From Paenibacillus abyssi (lineage in GTDB: Bacteria > Bacillota > Bacilli > Paenibacillales > Paenibacillaceae): a stretch of 64,000 nucleotides of DNA. The notes beneath the pieces were generated by a model. That model was not told the origin of the DNA. It saw nothing but the letters and a program-made list of their open reading frames with translations, and did no database searches. Positions 39,161 through 46,608 of this stretch are shown piece by piece. The first letter of the stretch is position 1. Each line of letters starts with the position of its first letter. The DNA is taken from contig NZ_BMGR01000002.1 in the NCBI RefSeq assembly GCF_014640295.1, positions 124,001-188,000 on the forward strand, given 5' to 3'. Position numbers and translations under genes: made by a program.

Positions 39161-39934
39161 TTATCCACCGGCGGCGAGCAGCTCATCCACCTCGCGCCAA
39201 GCGAGTTGGTCCCGCATCGTTACAACGGGTCCGATCACAATCGCAACCGGGCTGCCAAGCCGCCCGGTCTCGGGGTTCTGCGCGATGTCGTCCAGCCGCC
39301 CGACGACAACGCGCTGCTGGGCACGCGATCCGCTCTGAATAAGCGCGATCGGCGTGCTGCCGTCTTTGCCGTGGGCGAGCAGCCGCTCGGTGATATGGGG
39401 CAGCTGCTGCAATCCCATCAGCACAACGAGCGTTTCGGCGCCTGCCGCCCACGCCCAATCGACCGAGGCGCCGCTCTTGCCGGCGCACTCGTGGCCGGTG
39501 ACGACAGCGAACGACGCGGCCAGCGTTCGGTGTGTCACCGGAATGCCTGCATAGGCCGGCGCGGCGATGCAGGAGGATATGCCCGGCACGATCTCGAACG
39601 GGATCTCACGTTCAGCCAGATGGGCCGCTTCCTCGCCCCCTCGGCCGAACACGAACGGATCGCCGCCTTTAAGCCGGGTCACAGTCAAGCCGCGCTGCGC
39701 ACGATCTGCGATCAGCGCGTTGATCTCTTCCTGCTTAAGCGTATGAAATCCGGATGCCTTGCCGACATAAAGCAGCTCAGCATCCGGCCGCGCCTCCTTC
39801 ACCAGCTCTTCGGATACTAGGCGGTCATAGACAATGACGTCCGCCAAGCGGATGGTCTCGAGTCCGCGCACTGTAATCAACTTCGGGTCCCCCGGACCCG
39901 CTCCGGTCAAAAACACGAAACCTTTCCCGCTCAT
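39161..39934 (-). CDS. cobA: Uroporphyrinogen-III C-methyltransferase
   Basis: SUMT methylates uroporphyrinogen III twice to precorrin-2, the committed step to siroheme. The motifs LTGAGPGDPKLIT, LKGGDPFVFGRGGEEA and EIVPGISS are complete, and the 257-residue length indicates a monofunctional enzyme without the CysG dehydrogenase/ferrochelatase part. It is last in the nitrite-reductase operon, whose product NirB needs siroheme. The later siroheme enzymes are not in the window. The ATG follows GGAGGAGAG. Confidence 0.95.
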   Translation of the reverse strand: MSGKGFVFLTGAGPGDPKLITVRGLETIRLADVIVYDRLVSEELVKEARPDAELLYVGKASGFHTLKQEEINALIADRAQRGLTVTRLKGGDPFVFGRGGEEAAHLAEREIPFEIVPGISSCIAAPAYAGIPVTHRTLAASFAVVTGHECAGKSGASVDWAWAAGAETLVVLMGLQQLPHITERLLAHGKDGSTPIALIQSGSRAQQRVVVGRLDDIAQNPETGRLGSPVAIVIGPVVTMRDQLAWREVDELLAAGG

Positions 39935-40074
39935 CCGCTCTCTCTCCTCCCCAGTAAGCTCCCAATACAGACACTGCCCTTTGACTCACTATCCCATTCG
40001 CTCAGGAGCTATAACGCGCAAGCTTTCTTTGATCGGCTATCCCCTTGGCTAAGGAGTTATGCCCTGCAACATGA

Positions 40075-40980
40075 TTAGCAGCCTTCAGGCTTGTCTGTTT
40101 CCCAACGTTTGGAGTCTGCAAGCCGCAGTTCCTTTTCCGCTTCGTCCGGCTTAACAGCTCCTGTTTCCTCCAAGCCATCACCATCAAAAAAACGCGACAT
40201 CGCAACGACCATACTTCCCATGCGCTCTTCCTCGGGATAAAGCATGCGTTCAACGCCTTCCTCATGCAGTGCCTCTGCCGTCACCTTGCCCACCGCAACA
40301 GCCAGCACGCCGTTGCTGAAAGCTTCATGAACCTCCTTCAGCCTGCCTAGGCGCGCCGCACAGTCCATCACATAACGCACCTGCACCGTGCTTGTAAAAG
40401 CCACTGCGTCCACCGCGCCAGCCATAATCTCCGCAATCAGCGTCTCAACCACATTGCCCTCGGGCGGAATATGCCGGTAAGGGAGCAGCTCCTCGCAGAT
40501 CGCTCCCCGCGCAGCAAGCGCAGCTGTCACACGGGGAGCCGGATCGCCATACAGCTGCAGCGCAACCCTTCTACCGCTTAACTCGTATGCTTCCATCTCC
40601 CGCAGCAGACCTGCTGTCGTCCCGTCATTATCGCGAACGGTCGGCGTATGCCCCAGCTTGCGCAGCACATTGACGGTTTTGTAGCCGCGGGCTGCAAGCT
40701 GCATACGGCGCAGCGCATGATGGAACTGCTCCGACAGCCCAAGCCTCTCTGCCGTTTGCAATAACGCCTCCGTCCCTACTCCGGTAGTCAGCAGCATCCA
40801 ATCGGCCGGCTGCTCGATCAACCGGGTGAGCTGTTCTTCAATGTGTGTGTCGTCGAGAAATACAGTGCCCTGAGCAGGCCGAATGACTGCGGTTCCTCCA
40901 AACTTCCCGATCATTCGACTCATTTCCTCTGCTTTTCTCGGACCGGTTACGGCGATTACTCTTCCTTCCAGCCTTGGCAT
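40075..40980 (-). CDS. hemD: Uroporphyrinogen-III synthase
   Basis: HemD closes the tetrapyrrole ring. The 301-residue protein has two alternating alpha/beta domains, with VIAVTGPRKAEEMSRMI at the start, TGVGTEALL in the first domain and VDAVAFTSTVQVRYVM in the second, plus a ~30-residue polar C-terminal extension. The start was moved to ATG 40980 because AAGGAGG is 8 nt upstream; a GTG at 41001 overlaps that site. Being here rather than with the heme genes, it is probably a copy dedicated to siroheme. Confidence 0.92.
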   Translation of the reverse strand: MPRLEGRVIAVTGPRKAEEMSRMIGKFGGTAVIRPAQGTVFLDDTHIEEQLTRLIEQPADWMLLTTGVGTEALLQTAERLGLSEQFHHALRRMQLAARGYKTVNVLRKLGHTPTVRDNDGTTAGLLREMEAYELSGRRVALQLYGDPAPRVTAALAARGAICEELLPYRHIPPEGNVVETLIAEIMAGAVDAVAFTSTVQVRYVMDCAARLGRLKEVHEAFSNGVLAVAVGKVTAEALHEEGVERMLYPEEERMGSMVVAMSRFFDGDGLEETGAVKPDEAEKELRLADSKRWETDKPEGC

Positions 40981-41019
40981 CGGTGACGCCTCCTTGCTCA
41001 CAATAAGATCCTATACTTG

Positions 41020-41352
41020 TTACGATACCTTCGAGTTCGCACCGCTTACCTGCAGGATCACATTGCCGTTATCATCCACAAGAACCGGATAGGTTTCGAC
41101 ACAACCGTCATCCGGAGCTTGCACTAAACCGTCATGCAGATCAATCTTCCAATCATGCAGCGGACAATATACGTGATGGTCGCATACAATGCCTTCGGAC
41201 AGTTTCCCGTTCTTATGCGGACAGCGGTTCTCTACCGCACGGACTGTTCCGTCGGAAAGCTTGAACATAGCTAACTCGATCTCTCCAAACAGAATAACAC
41301 GTCCACGCCGCTCGGGAAACTCTGAAATATGACCAATTTTAAATTCGTTCAT
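41020..41352 (-). CDS. nirD: Nitrite reductase (NADH) small subunit, Rieske type
   Basis: NirD is the small partner of NirB. Unlike proteobacterial NirD, which lacks cluster ligands, this 110-residue protein keeps all four Rieske residues: C44 and H46 (CPHKNG), C63 and H66 (CPLHDW), so it should bind a [2Fe-2S] cluster. The start ATG 41352 follows GAGGAGAG. It is separated from nirB by a 281-nt gap with a hairpin, but has the same direction and no terminator between. Confidence 0.95.
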   Translation of the reverse strand: MNEFKIGHISEFPERRGRVILFGEIELAMFKLSDGTVRAVENRCPHKNGKLSEGIVCDHHVYCPLHDWKIDLHDGLVQAPDDGCVETYPVLVDDNGNVILQVSGANSKVS

Positions 41353-41577
41353 TGGAATCTCTCCTCTCGTCCATCGCAACTCAAACTACGATCTTCAACC
41401 GTGCGCATTAACACTCAACATTTCGAGACACCAACCCAGGTAACCAAACACGTTTACGATGTTATTCATCGTTATCTCAAGCATGCCCGGCATATGAATT
41501 GAAGCCGTCCTTCTAGCTAAATCTCCATTCATCCATTCAGTGATCGGATCAGTTAGCGCGGTGTGGCGTCGCATGAC

Positions 41578-41618
41578 GGCGGTCCGACCACATAATCGGA
41601 TCTCTTGATCAGACCGCC
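41578..41618 (-). repeat. Hairpin in the nirB-nirD intergenic region
   Basis: GGCGGTC (41578-41584) and GACCGCC (41612-41618) are perfect complements around a 27-nt loop, starting about 15 nt past the nirB stop. No U-run follows, so a processing or stability element is more likely than a terminator. Confidence 0.65.
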
Positions 41619-41633
41619 CATTTCATTCGCCAA

Positions 41634-44090
41634 TTAGATTGCTGCATCCCCTGCAGCCGCAGCTTCTGGGCTAGCCGGAGCAGTAAGCGCGTCGAACGCT
41701 TTGCGGAGATCGTCGCTCTCGACGATTTGCTGCCATGGATCTTTGGTCAGCGCAAGCGTCTTGTCGATGCGCGCGACGAGCGCTTCGCGGTCTTCCTTCG
41801 TCTCCAGCGCCTTCTTGATGGCCCCGAGTCCGATGCGGCCCGCCCACTCGCTCGTACGCTCCGCGAAATTGGCTGTCTCCCGGTAAAATTGCAGGTAGGC
41901 GCCCGTCCACTCCAGCACTTCCTCTTCCGTCTTCACCTTCACGAGCAGCTCCGCCGCACGCAGCTTCATGCCGCCGTTTCCTCCGACATGAATTTCCCAG
42001 CCTCCGTCGATTGCCACAACGCCCAGATCCTTGATCGTCGCTTCCGAGCAGTTCCGCGGGCAGCCGGACACTGCCAGCTTCACCTTATGCGGCGTATTCA
42101 GCCGCTCAAACTTCTTCTCCATGTCGATCCCCATCTTGATCGCATCCTGGGTGCCGAATCGGCAGAACGTATTGCCCACGCAAGTCTTAACGGTCCGCAG
42201 CGCTTTGCCATAAGCATAACCGGAAGGCATATCGAGCTCTCTCCACATATGCGGGAGATCCTCCTTCTTTACGCCAAGCAGATCGATCCGTTGTCCGCCT
42301 GTGAACTTCACCATCGGCACATTATATTTTTCAGCAACGGTTGCGATCTTCTTCAGATCCTCAGGAGTTGTCACACCGCCATAAATCCGCGGCACGACAG
42401 AGAACGTGCCGTCCTTTTGAATGTTGGCGTGGTTTCTTTCATTAACAAAGCGCGATTCGAGCTCATCCTCATGCTCCTCCGGCCAAGCCATGCCCAGATA
42501 GTAGTTCAATGCCGGGCGGCATTTCGAGCAGCCCTCAGGATTATCCCATTCCATGACATGCATGACTTCTTTGGTTGTTGTCAGATGCATTTTCTTGATC
42601 GCTTCGACTACCTCGTCCCGGCTGTGCTTCGTACAGCCGCAGATGCCTTCTTTGATGGTCTTTACATTATCCGCGCCAAGCGTGGATGTGAGGATCGCCT
42701 CGACAAGCGGTTTACAGCCGCCGCAGGAGCCGGACGCTTTCGTGCAAGCTTTAATCTCATTCACGCTTACGCAGCTTTGTTCCGTTATCGCCTCGATGAT
42801 CGTATCTTTTGTGATCCCGTTACAGCCGCACACGATTTCGTCGCCGCTCATATCCGCAACCAGATCCGCGCTCGATACTACAGCTCCGGCACCGCCTGAA
42901 GGCCCGAACAGCACTTCCTTCTCGCGGCCGCTGAAATCCTCGCCCTTTCGAATGAGGGAGAACAGCCGTGAGCCGTCCGCCGTATCGCCGAACAGCACAG
43001 CGCCGACCACTTTTCCGTTTTGAAAAACAACCTTTTTATAGATCCCGTCCAAATCATCTTGTACCCGCAGCGCTTTGGTGCCTGGCTCATCGGTAAATCT
43101 GCCGGCCGAGAACACGTTCACTCCGGATACCTTCAGCTTCGTCGAAACGACCGAGCCGTGATAGCCTTCGTTCTCCACGCCTGCCAGCTGCTTCGCCAGA
43201 ATCGCGCCCTGCTCATACAGCGGGGCTACCAGCCCGTATGCAATGCCGCGATGCTCGGCGCATTCGCCAACTGAGTAGATGTTCTGCACGCTCGTTTGCA
43301 AATGGTCGTCGACCACGATTCCGCGATTTACTTCAATCCCGCTATCCTTTGCCAGCTGCACGTTCGGTTTGATCCCAACCGCCATCACGATCAGATCCGC
43401 TTCCACCTGGGAGCCATCCTTGAATGACAAGCCGGTGACCCGTTTCTTGCCAAGGATCGTGTCCGATTGCTTGGACAGAAGGAACTGCATCCCCTGCCGC
43501 TCCAGCTCCGACTGCAGCATGCGCGCTGCCGTCTCGTCCAGCTGCCGCTCCATTAAGTAGCCGTGGATATGGACAACCTTCACTTCCATGTTCAAATTAA
43601 TCAATCCGCGCGCCGCTTCGAGGCCGAGCAGGCCGCCGCCGATCACAACCGCTTTACGGTATTTTTTCGACGTTTCAATCATCGTCTCGCAATCCTTGAT
43701 ATCGCGGAACGCGATCACGCCTTCCTTATCCGCTCCCGGCAGCGGAAGCATGAAAGGCAAAGAGCCCGAAGCGATGACCAGCTCATCATAGGAAACGACT
43801 TCTTTCTTATCCGTTGTGACCGTTTTGGCCGCTGTATCGATTGCCGTTGCCGTTTGTCCGGCAAGCAGCGTAATGTTGTTATTCCGGTACCAATCCCAGT
43901 CATTTAATACGATATCCTGCATGTTTGCATCACCGGCAAGTACGGACGAGAGCATAATCCGGTTGTAGTTCGGATGCGGCTCCGCGCCAATAATCGTGAT
44001 GTCGTAACGATGAGGGTTCAGCTTCAACAGTTGTTCTACGAATGATACGCCTGCCATCCCATTACCGATCATGACTAATTTCTTTTTCAT
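41634..44090 (-). CDS. nirB: Nitrite reductase (NADH) large subunit
   Basis: NirB reduces nitrite to ammonium with six electrons from NADH. The 818-residue protein has an N-terminal FAD/NAD domain (GNGMAGVSFVEQLL; VVIGGGLLGLEAARGL). Two BFD-type [2Fe-2S] modules follow (CGCNGITKDTI...SCGGC and CGCTKHSRDEV...CSKC). Then come the ferredoxin-like half domain and the siroheme/[4Fe-4S] site with CVGNTFC and CPRNC. GGAGG precedes ATG 44090. The transcript begins with a leader that appears to be ANTAR-controlled and the promoter carries a nitrogen-control box. Confidence 0.97.
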   Translation of the reverse strand: MKKKLVMIGNGMAGVSFVEQLLKLNPHRYDITIIGAEPHPNYNRIMLSSVLAGDANMQDIVLNDWDWYRNNNITLLAGQTATAIDTAAKTVTTDKKEVVSYDELVIASGSLPFMLPLPGADKEGVIAFRDIKDCETMIETSKKYRKAVVIGGGLLGLEAARGLINLNMEVKVVHIHGYLMERQLDETAARMLQSELERQGMQFLLSKQSDTILGKKRVTGLSFKDGSQVEADLIVMAVGIKPNVQLAKDSGIEVNRGIVVDDHLQTSVQNIYSVGECAEHRGIAYGLVAPLYEQGAILAKQLAGVENEGYHGSVVSTKLKVSGVNVFSAGRFTDEPGTKALRVQDDLDGIYKKVVFQNGKVVGAVLFGDTADGSRLFSLIRKGEDFSGREKEVLFGPSGGAGAVVSSADLVADMSGDEIVCGCNGITKDTIIEAITEQSCVSVNEIKACTKASGSCGGCKPLVEAILTSTLGADNVKTIKEGICGCTKHSRDEVVEAIKKMHLTTTKEVMHVMEWDNPEGCSKCRPALNYYLGMAWPEEHEDELESRFVNERNHANIQKDGTFSVVPRIYGGVTTPEDLKKIATVAEKYNVPMVKFTGGQRIDLLGVKKEDLPHMWRELDMPSGYAYGKALRTVKTCVGNTFCRFGTQDAIKMGIDMEKKFERLNTPHKVKLAVSGCPRNCSEATIKDLGVVAIDGGWEIHVGGNGGMKLRAAELLVKVKTEEEVLEWTGAYLQFYRETANFAERTSEWAGRIGLGAIKKALETKEDREALVARIDKTLALTKDPWQQIVESDDLRKAFDALTAPASPEAAAAGDAAI

Positions 44091-44118
44091 ACTCTCTCTC
44101 CTCCTAATAAAACTTCAA

Positions 44119-44186
44119 AAGCCTACCCTCTGCTTAGCTGCAAAAAGTAGGCTTCATTGCCATTGTTGCGACACGCCATTGTGTCG
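44119..44186 (-). promoter_or_regulatory. Candidate ANTAR-responsive antitermination leader of nirB
   Basis: In minus-strand sense, a perfect 6-bp hairpin CGACAC-AATGGC-GTGTCG (44169-44186) has a hexaloop with A1 and G4. A CAACA linker and ATGGCAATGAAGCC (44150-44163) follow, then a ~15-bp stem closed by AAGCCTA/TAGGCTT (44119-44125 with 44148-44154) that exits into TTTTGAAGTTTT. The second loop, AGCTAA, keeps A1 but has U at position 4. The arrangement matches ANTAR target RNAs of tandem hexaloop hairpins with the second inside a terminator. Confidence 0.75.
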
Positions 44187-44218
44187 ACTGGTATTCATTT
44201 TCGAGTTACGATATGATT

Positions 44219-44247
44219 AGTATAGACCGATTTTTCGATGATGTCAA
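44219..44247 (-). promoter_or_regulatory. Sigma-A promoter of the nirB operon
   Basis: On the minus strand TTGACA (44242-44247) is 17 nt from TATACT (44219-44224). Transcription should start near 44212, giving a leader of about 120 nt. Confidence 0.85.
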
Positions 44248-44258
44248 TATACTTAACA
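44242..44258. promoter_or_regulatory. TnrA/GlnR-type box at the nirB promoter
   Basis: The sequence TGTCA-N7-TAACA is an exact match to the TGTNA-N7-TNACA consensus. It overlaps the nirB -35 and is centred about 38 nt upstream of the predicted start. It is embedded in a wider palindrome GATGATGT-N11-ACATCATC (44237-44263). Confidence 0.8.
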
Positions 44259-44277
44259 TCATCTTCTCATTTTCCCG

Positions 44278-44306
44278 TCGACACCACCCCCTCTATGTGT
44301 TATATT
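44278..44306 (+). promoter_or_regulatory. Putative promoter of the ANTAR gene
   Basis: TCGACA (44278-44283) and TATATT (44301-44306), each 5/6 matches, are separated by 17 nt. The -10 lies inside the third nitrogen-control box. Confidence 0.55.
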
Positions 44307-44314
44307 TTATTACA
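44298..44314. promoter_or_regulatory. TnrA/GlnR-type box at the ANTAR gene promoter
   Basis: TGTTA-N7-TTACA is an exact consensus match lying over the predicted -10 of the ANTAR gene, a position that suggests repression rather than activation. Confidence 0.7.
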
Positions 44315-44354
44315 CAGTTTATCGTAATGACCGGTGAAAAGAGGTGAACACCCG

Positions 44355-44912
44355 ATGCTTAAAGCGATCATGCTGGTGGAGGAGGCGGCGAAGCTCATTA
44401 CCCTCCACAGCCTTAGGCAGAACTGCCGCACCCTTCATACTGCAAGAACCGATCATGAGATGCGCTCGCTTGTCAGCGTTGTTGACGCCGTTGTGCTGCA
44501 TGTTCCATTAGAGCGGATGCTCGAATGGCAGGCCGCAGTTTCCGGAATCCGGCGCCTCCCTCTATTATGGATATGCAACGAAAGCGAGTTCCCTAAGGAA
44601 ATGGACTGGGGTTATACGCTGGACGGTGTCCTCTATCCTTCCATGACCACCACCGAGATGCAGTTCGCGCTTAAATGGGGCATCCGAACCCACCACCAGC
44701 GCAAACGCTGGATGGAAGAGCGGGAACAGTTATTGCAGCGGCTCGAAGAACGGAAATGGATCGATCAGGCCAAGGCGGTTTTATGCGAAATCAAAGGCAT
44801 ATCCGAGGCCGAAGCATACGATTTTCTGCGCAAGCAGGCGATGAATGAACGCAAGCGGATCGGGGATATCGCCGCATCGATCGTAAAGGTATACCAATTA
44901 ATACATGGATAA
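44355..44912 (+). CDS. ANTAR-domain antiterminator with degenerate receiver domain
   Basis: The C-terminal ~60 residues (RLEERKWIDQAKAVLCEIKG to DIAASIVKVYQLI) are a clear ANTAR RNA-binding domain. The N-terminal ~115 residues look like a receiver fold, but the phosphoacceptor strand reads DAVVLHVPLER, with His where Asp is expected, and the acidic pair after strand 1 is only EE. A central coiled linker (RKRWMEEREQLLQRL) should mediate dimerisation. The start is ATG 44355 behind GAGGTG. It lies between two leaders with ANTAR-type hairpins, so it probably induces nitrate/nitrite genes, in analogy to NasR/NasT. Confidence 0.88.
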   Translation: MLKAIMLVEEAAKLITLHSLRQNCRTLHTARTDHEMRSLVSVVDAVVLHVPLERMLEWQAAVSGIRRLPLLWICNESEFPKEMDWGYTLDGVLYPSMTTTEMQFALKWGIRTHHQRKRWMEEREQLLQRLEERKWIDQAKAVLCEIKGISEAEAYDFLRKQAMNERKRIGDIAASIVKVYQLIHG

Positions 44913-44953
44913 CATGACATGGATAACAGCATGAATTGATTTAAAAAAACTTA

Positions 44954-44970
44954 TGTAAGATATATTGACA
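44954..44970. promoter_or_regulatory. TnrA/GlnR-type box at the nitrate transporter promoter
   Basis: TGTAA-N7-TGACA is an exact consensus match overlapping the -35 and centred about 39 nt upstream of the predicted start, the same geometry as at nirB. Confidence 0.8.
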
Positions 44971-44994
44971 TAGAATCTCGAACTCGCATATAAT
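44965..44994 (+). promoter_or_regulatory. Sigma-A promoter of the nitrate transporter-reductase operon
   Basis: A perfect TTGACA (44965-44970) and a perfect TATAAT (44989-44994) are separated by 18 nt. The start is expected near 45001. Confidence 0.88.
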
Positions 44995-45027
44995 CCATAT
45001 AAGTTCACAATGTCGTGACCCATATTT

Positions 45028-45104
45028 CGGCAATGCACACCGTCGTGCTGCCGATGGCAATGAAGCCGGATTGCAATCAGAGTAGGATTGCAGTGCGGCT
45101 TTTT
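45028..45104 (+). promoter_or_regulatory. Candidate ANTAR-responsive antitermination leader of the nitrate transporter
   Basis: Hairpin 1 (45028-45053) has an outer CGGCA/TGCCG and inner GCAC/GTGC stem with hexaloop ACCGTC (A1, G4). The shared 14-mer ATGGCAATGAAGCC (45054-45067) follows directly. Hairpin 2 pairs TGCAAT/ATTGCA with loop AGAGTA (A1, G4) and continues into AAGCCG/CGGCTT followed by TTTTT (45063-45104), an intrinsic terminator. Both loops meet the A1/G4 rule known for ANTAR target RNAs, and the ANTAR gene is the next gene upstream. Confidence 0.83.
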
Positions 45105-45271
45105 ATGTGTGAAGATTCCGTTACGCACCGATGTTCAGGCAAGTTCAAGCAGACAGCGGCAATCAGCCGGAGACATTCAGACAGGGATTAACAGAGGCAT
45201 TAACAGAGCAATAACCAGAAGAAAAACCAGAGAAAGAACCCGAATGTTTAAAATGGAGAGGAGTTTTTACT

Positions 45272-46504
45272 ATGATGGATCGGAAAAGCTTTTTGAAAAG
45301 CGGTCATTCCCCTTCACTGCTTAGCTCGTTCTTATACTTTGATGTCAGCTTTATGATTTGGGTGCTGCTCGGGCCGCTCGTCGTTGTCATTATGGCCGAC
45401 TATCCAATGGATGCCGCACAGAAAGCCAATCTCGTCGCACTCCCGATTCTTGGCGGCTCGATTCTCCGCCTCGTGCTTGGATGGATGACCGATTATATCG
45501 GGCCAAAACGGACCGGGCAGATCGGGATGCTGATCACCATGGTGCCGCTCGTGTGGGGCTGGCAGTTCGTCGGTTCTTTGGGCGAGCTTTATATTGTAGC
45601 CTTGCTGCTCGGGGTCGCAGGCGCTTCCTTCGCCGCCGCCCTTCCGCTTGCCAGCCGCTGGTACCCGCCGCAATATCAGGGCTTGGCCATGGGCATTGCC
45701 GGCGCCGGCAACAGCGGAACCGTCATCACCACCCTGTTCGCGAACCGGATTGCCCAGCATTACGGCAGCTGGGAGGTCGTATTCGGTTTTGCGCTTATTC
45801 CGATCGTTATCGTATTTATCGTATTCAGCTTATTTGCCAAGGACAGCCCGAACCAGCCGGCTCCGAAGAAGCTGGCAGACTACGCCTCCGTAGTGAAACA
45901 GCGCGATACATGGATGTTCTGTATGCTTTACGCTGTGACATTCGGCGGGTTCGTCGGGATGGCTAACTATCTGACGATTTTCTTCAATACCCAATATGGC
46001 CTCAGCGCAGTAAGAGCTGCGGACTTCACCACCATTTGCGTTATTGCCGGCAGCTTCTTCCGGCCGGTAGGCGGCTGGCTCGCCGACAAAATCGGCGGCA
46101 TTCGGATGCTGATGATGCTGTACGGCGGGGTTGCCATTATGCTGGCTTCCGTAGCCACTTTACCGCCGCTCGCCGTTATTACACCGCTGCTGTTCATCGG
46201 CATGATGTGCCTTGGCATGGGCAATGGAGCTGTATTCCAATTAGTGCCGCAGCGTTTCCAGAGCGAGATCGGCATCATGACCGGCATCGTCGGAGCCGCA
46301 GGCGGGGTCGGCGGATACTTCCTGCCGAAAATTCTCGGTAATTTGAAGATGATAACCGGCTCTTACACGCCTGGCTTCCTAATACTCAGTGTTATTGCTT
46401 TGTCGTGTATCGTCCTCATCTTCATCGTGCAGAACCAATGGAAGAAGACATGGGTCGGCCAAGGCGGCAAAGCCCGGCTTGATCAGAGCACGATTACTTC
46501 ATAA
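45272..46504 (+). CDS. nasA: Nitrate/nitrite transporter (MFS, NarK/NasA type)
   Basis: This is a 410-residue twelve-helix major facilitator. It aligns well with NasA from its N-terminus (SSFLYFDVSFMIWVLLGPL), and carries the nitrate-porter signatures GIAGAGNSGTV in helix 5 and GIVGAAGGVGGYFLP in helix 11, with the substrate-binding arginine near ILGGSILRLVLG. GGAGAGGAG lies before the first of two ATGs. It imports nitrate for the reductase encoded next downstream. Expression is predicted to depend on the upstream leader. Confidence 0.95.
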   Translation: MMDRKSFLKSGHSPSLLSSFLYFDVSFMIWVLLGPLVVVIMADYPMDAAQKANLVALPILGGSILRLVLGWMTDYIGPKRTGQIGMLITMVPLVWGWQFVGSLGELYIVALLLGVAGASFAAALPLASRWYPPQYQGLAMGIAGAGNSGTVITTLFANRIAQHYGSWEVVFGFALIPIVIVFIVFSLFAKDSPNQPAPKKLADYASVVKQRDTWMFCMLYAVTFGGFVGMANYLTIFFNTQYGLSAVRAADFTTICVIAGSFFRPVGGWLADKIGGIRMLMMLYGGVAIMLASVATLPPLAVITPLLFIGMMCLGMGNGAVFQLVPQRFQSEIGIMTGIVGAAGGVGGYFLPKILGNLKMITGSYTPGFLILSVIALSCIVLIFIVQNQWKKTWVGQGGKARLDQSTITS

Positions 46505-46608
46505 GAAGGAAACGCCCTGCACTGAGTGCATTTGAACGAATCGAAGAAGGCGATCTGTTTGACGCTTTTGAAGAGTAATGAAACCTATTTCTGACAGGAG
46601 GGATCCAT

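Larger units (their letters stand above)
44913..45271. other. 359-nt gap: transporter promoter, regulatory leader and untranslated region
   Basis: The first part holds the nitrogen-control box and promoter, the middle the two-hairpin leader ending in a terminator (45028-45104). The last ~165 nt up to the transporter start contain no gene, only purine-rich, loosely repetitive sequence with TTAACAGAG occurring twice between 45188 and 45208. Confidence 0.7.

Noticed and set aside
46505-46608. Short frames between nasA and nasC (for example one ending FERIEEGDLFDAFEE)
   Set aside because: No start codon with a ribosome binding site; too short to support as genes.
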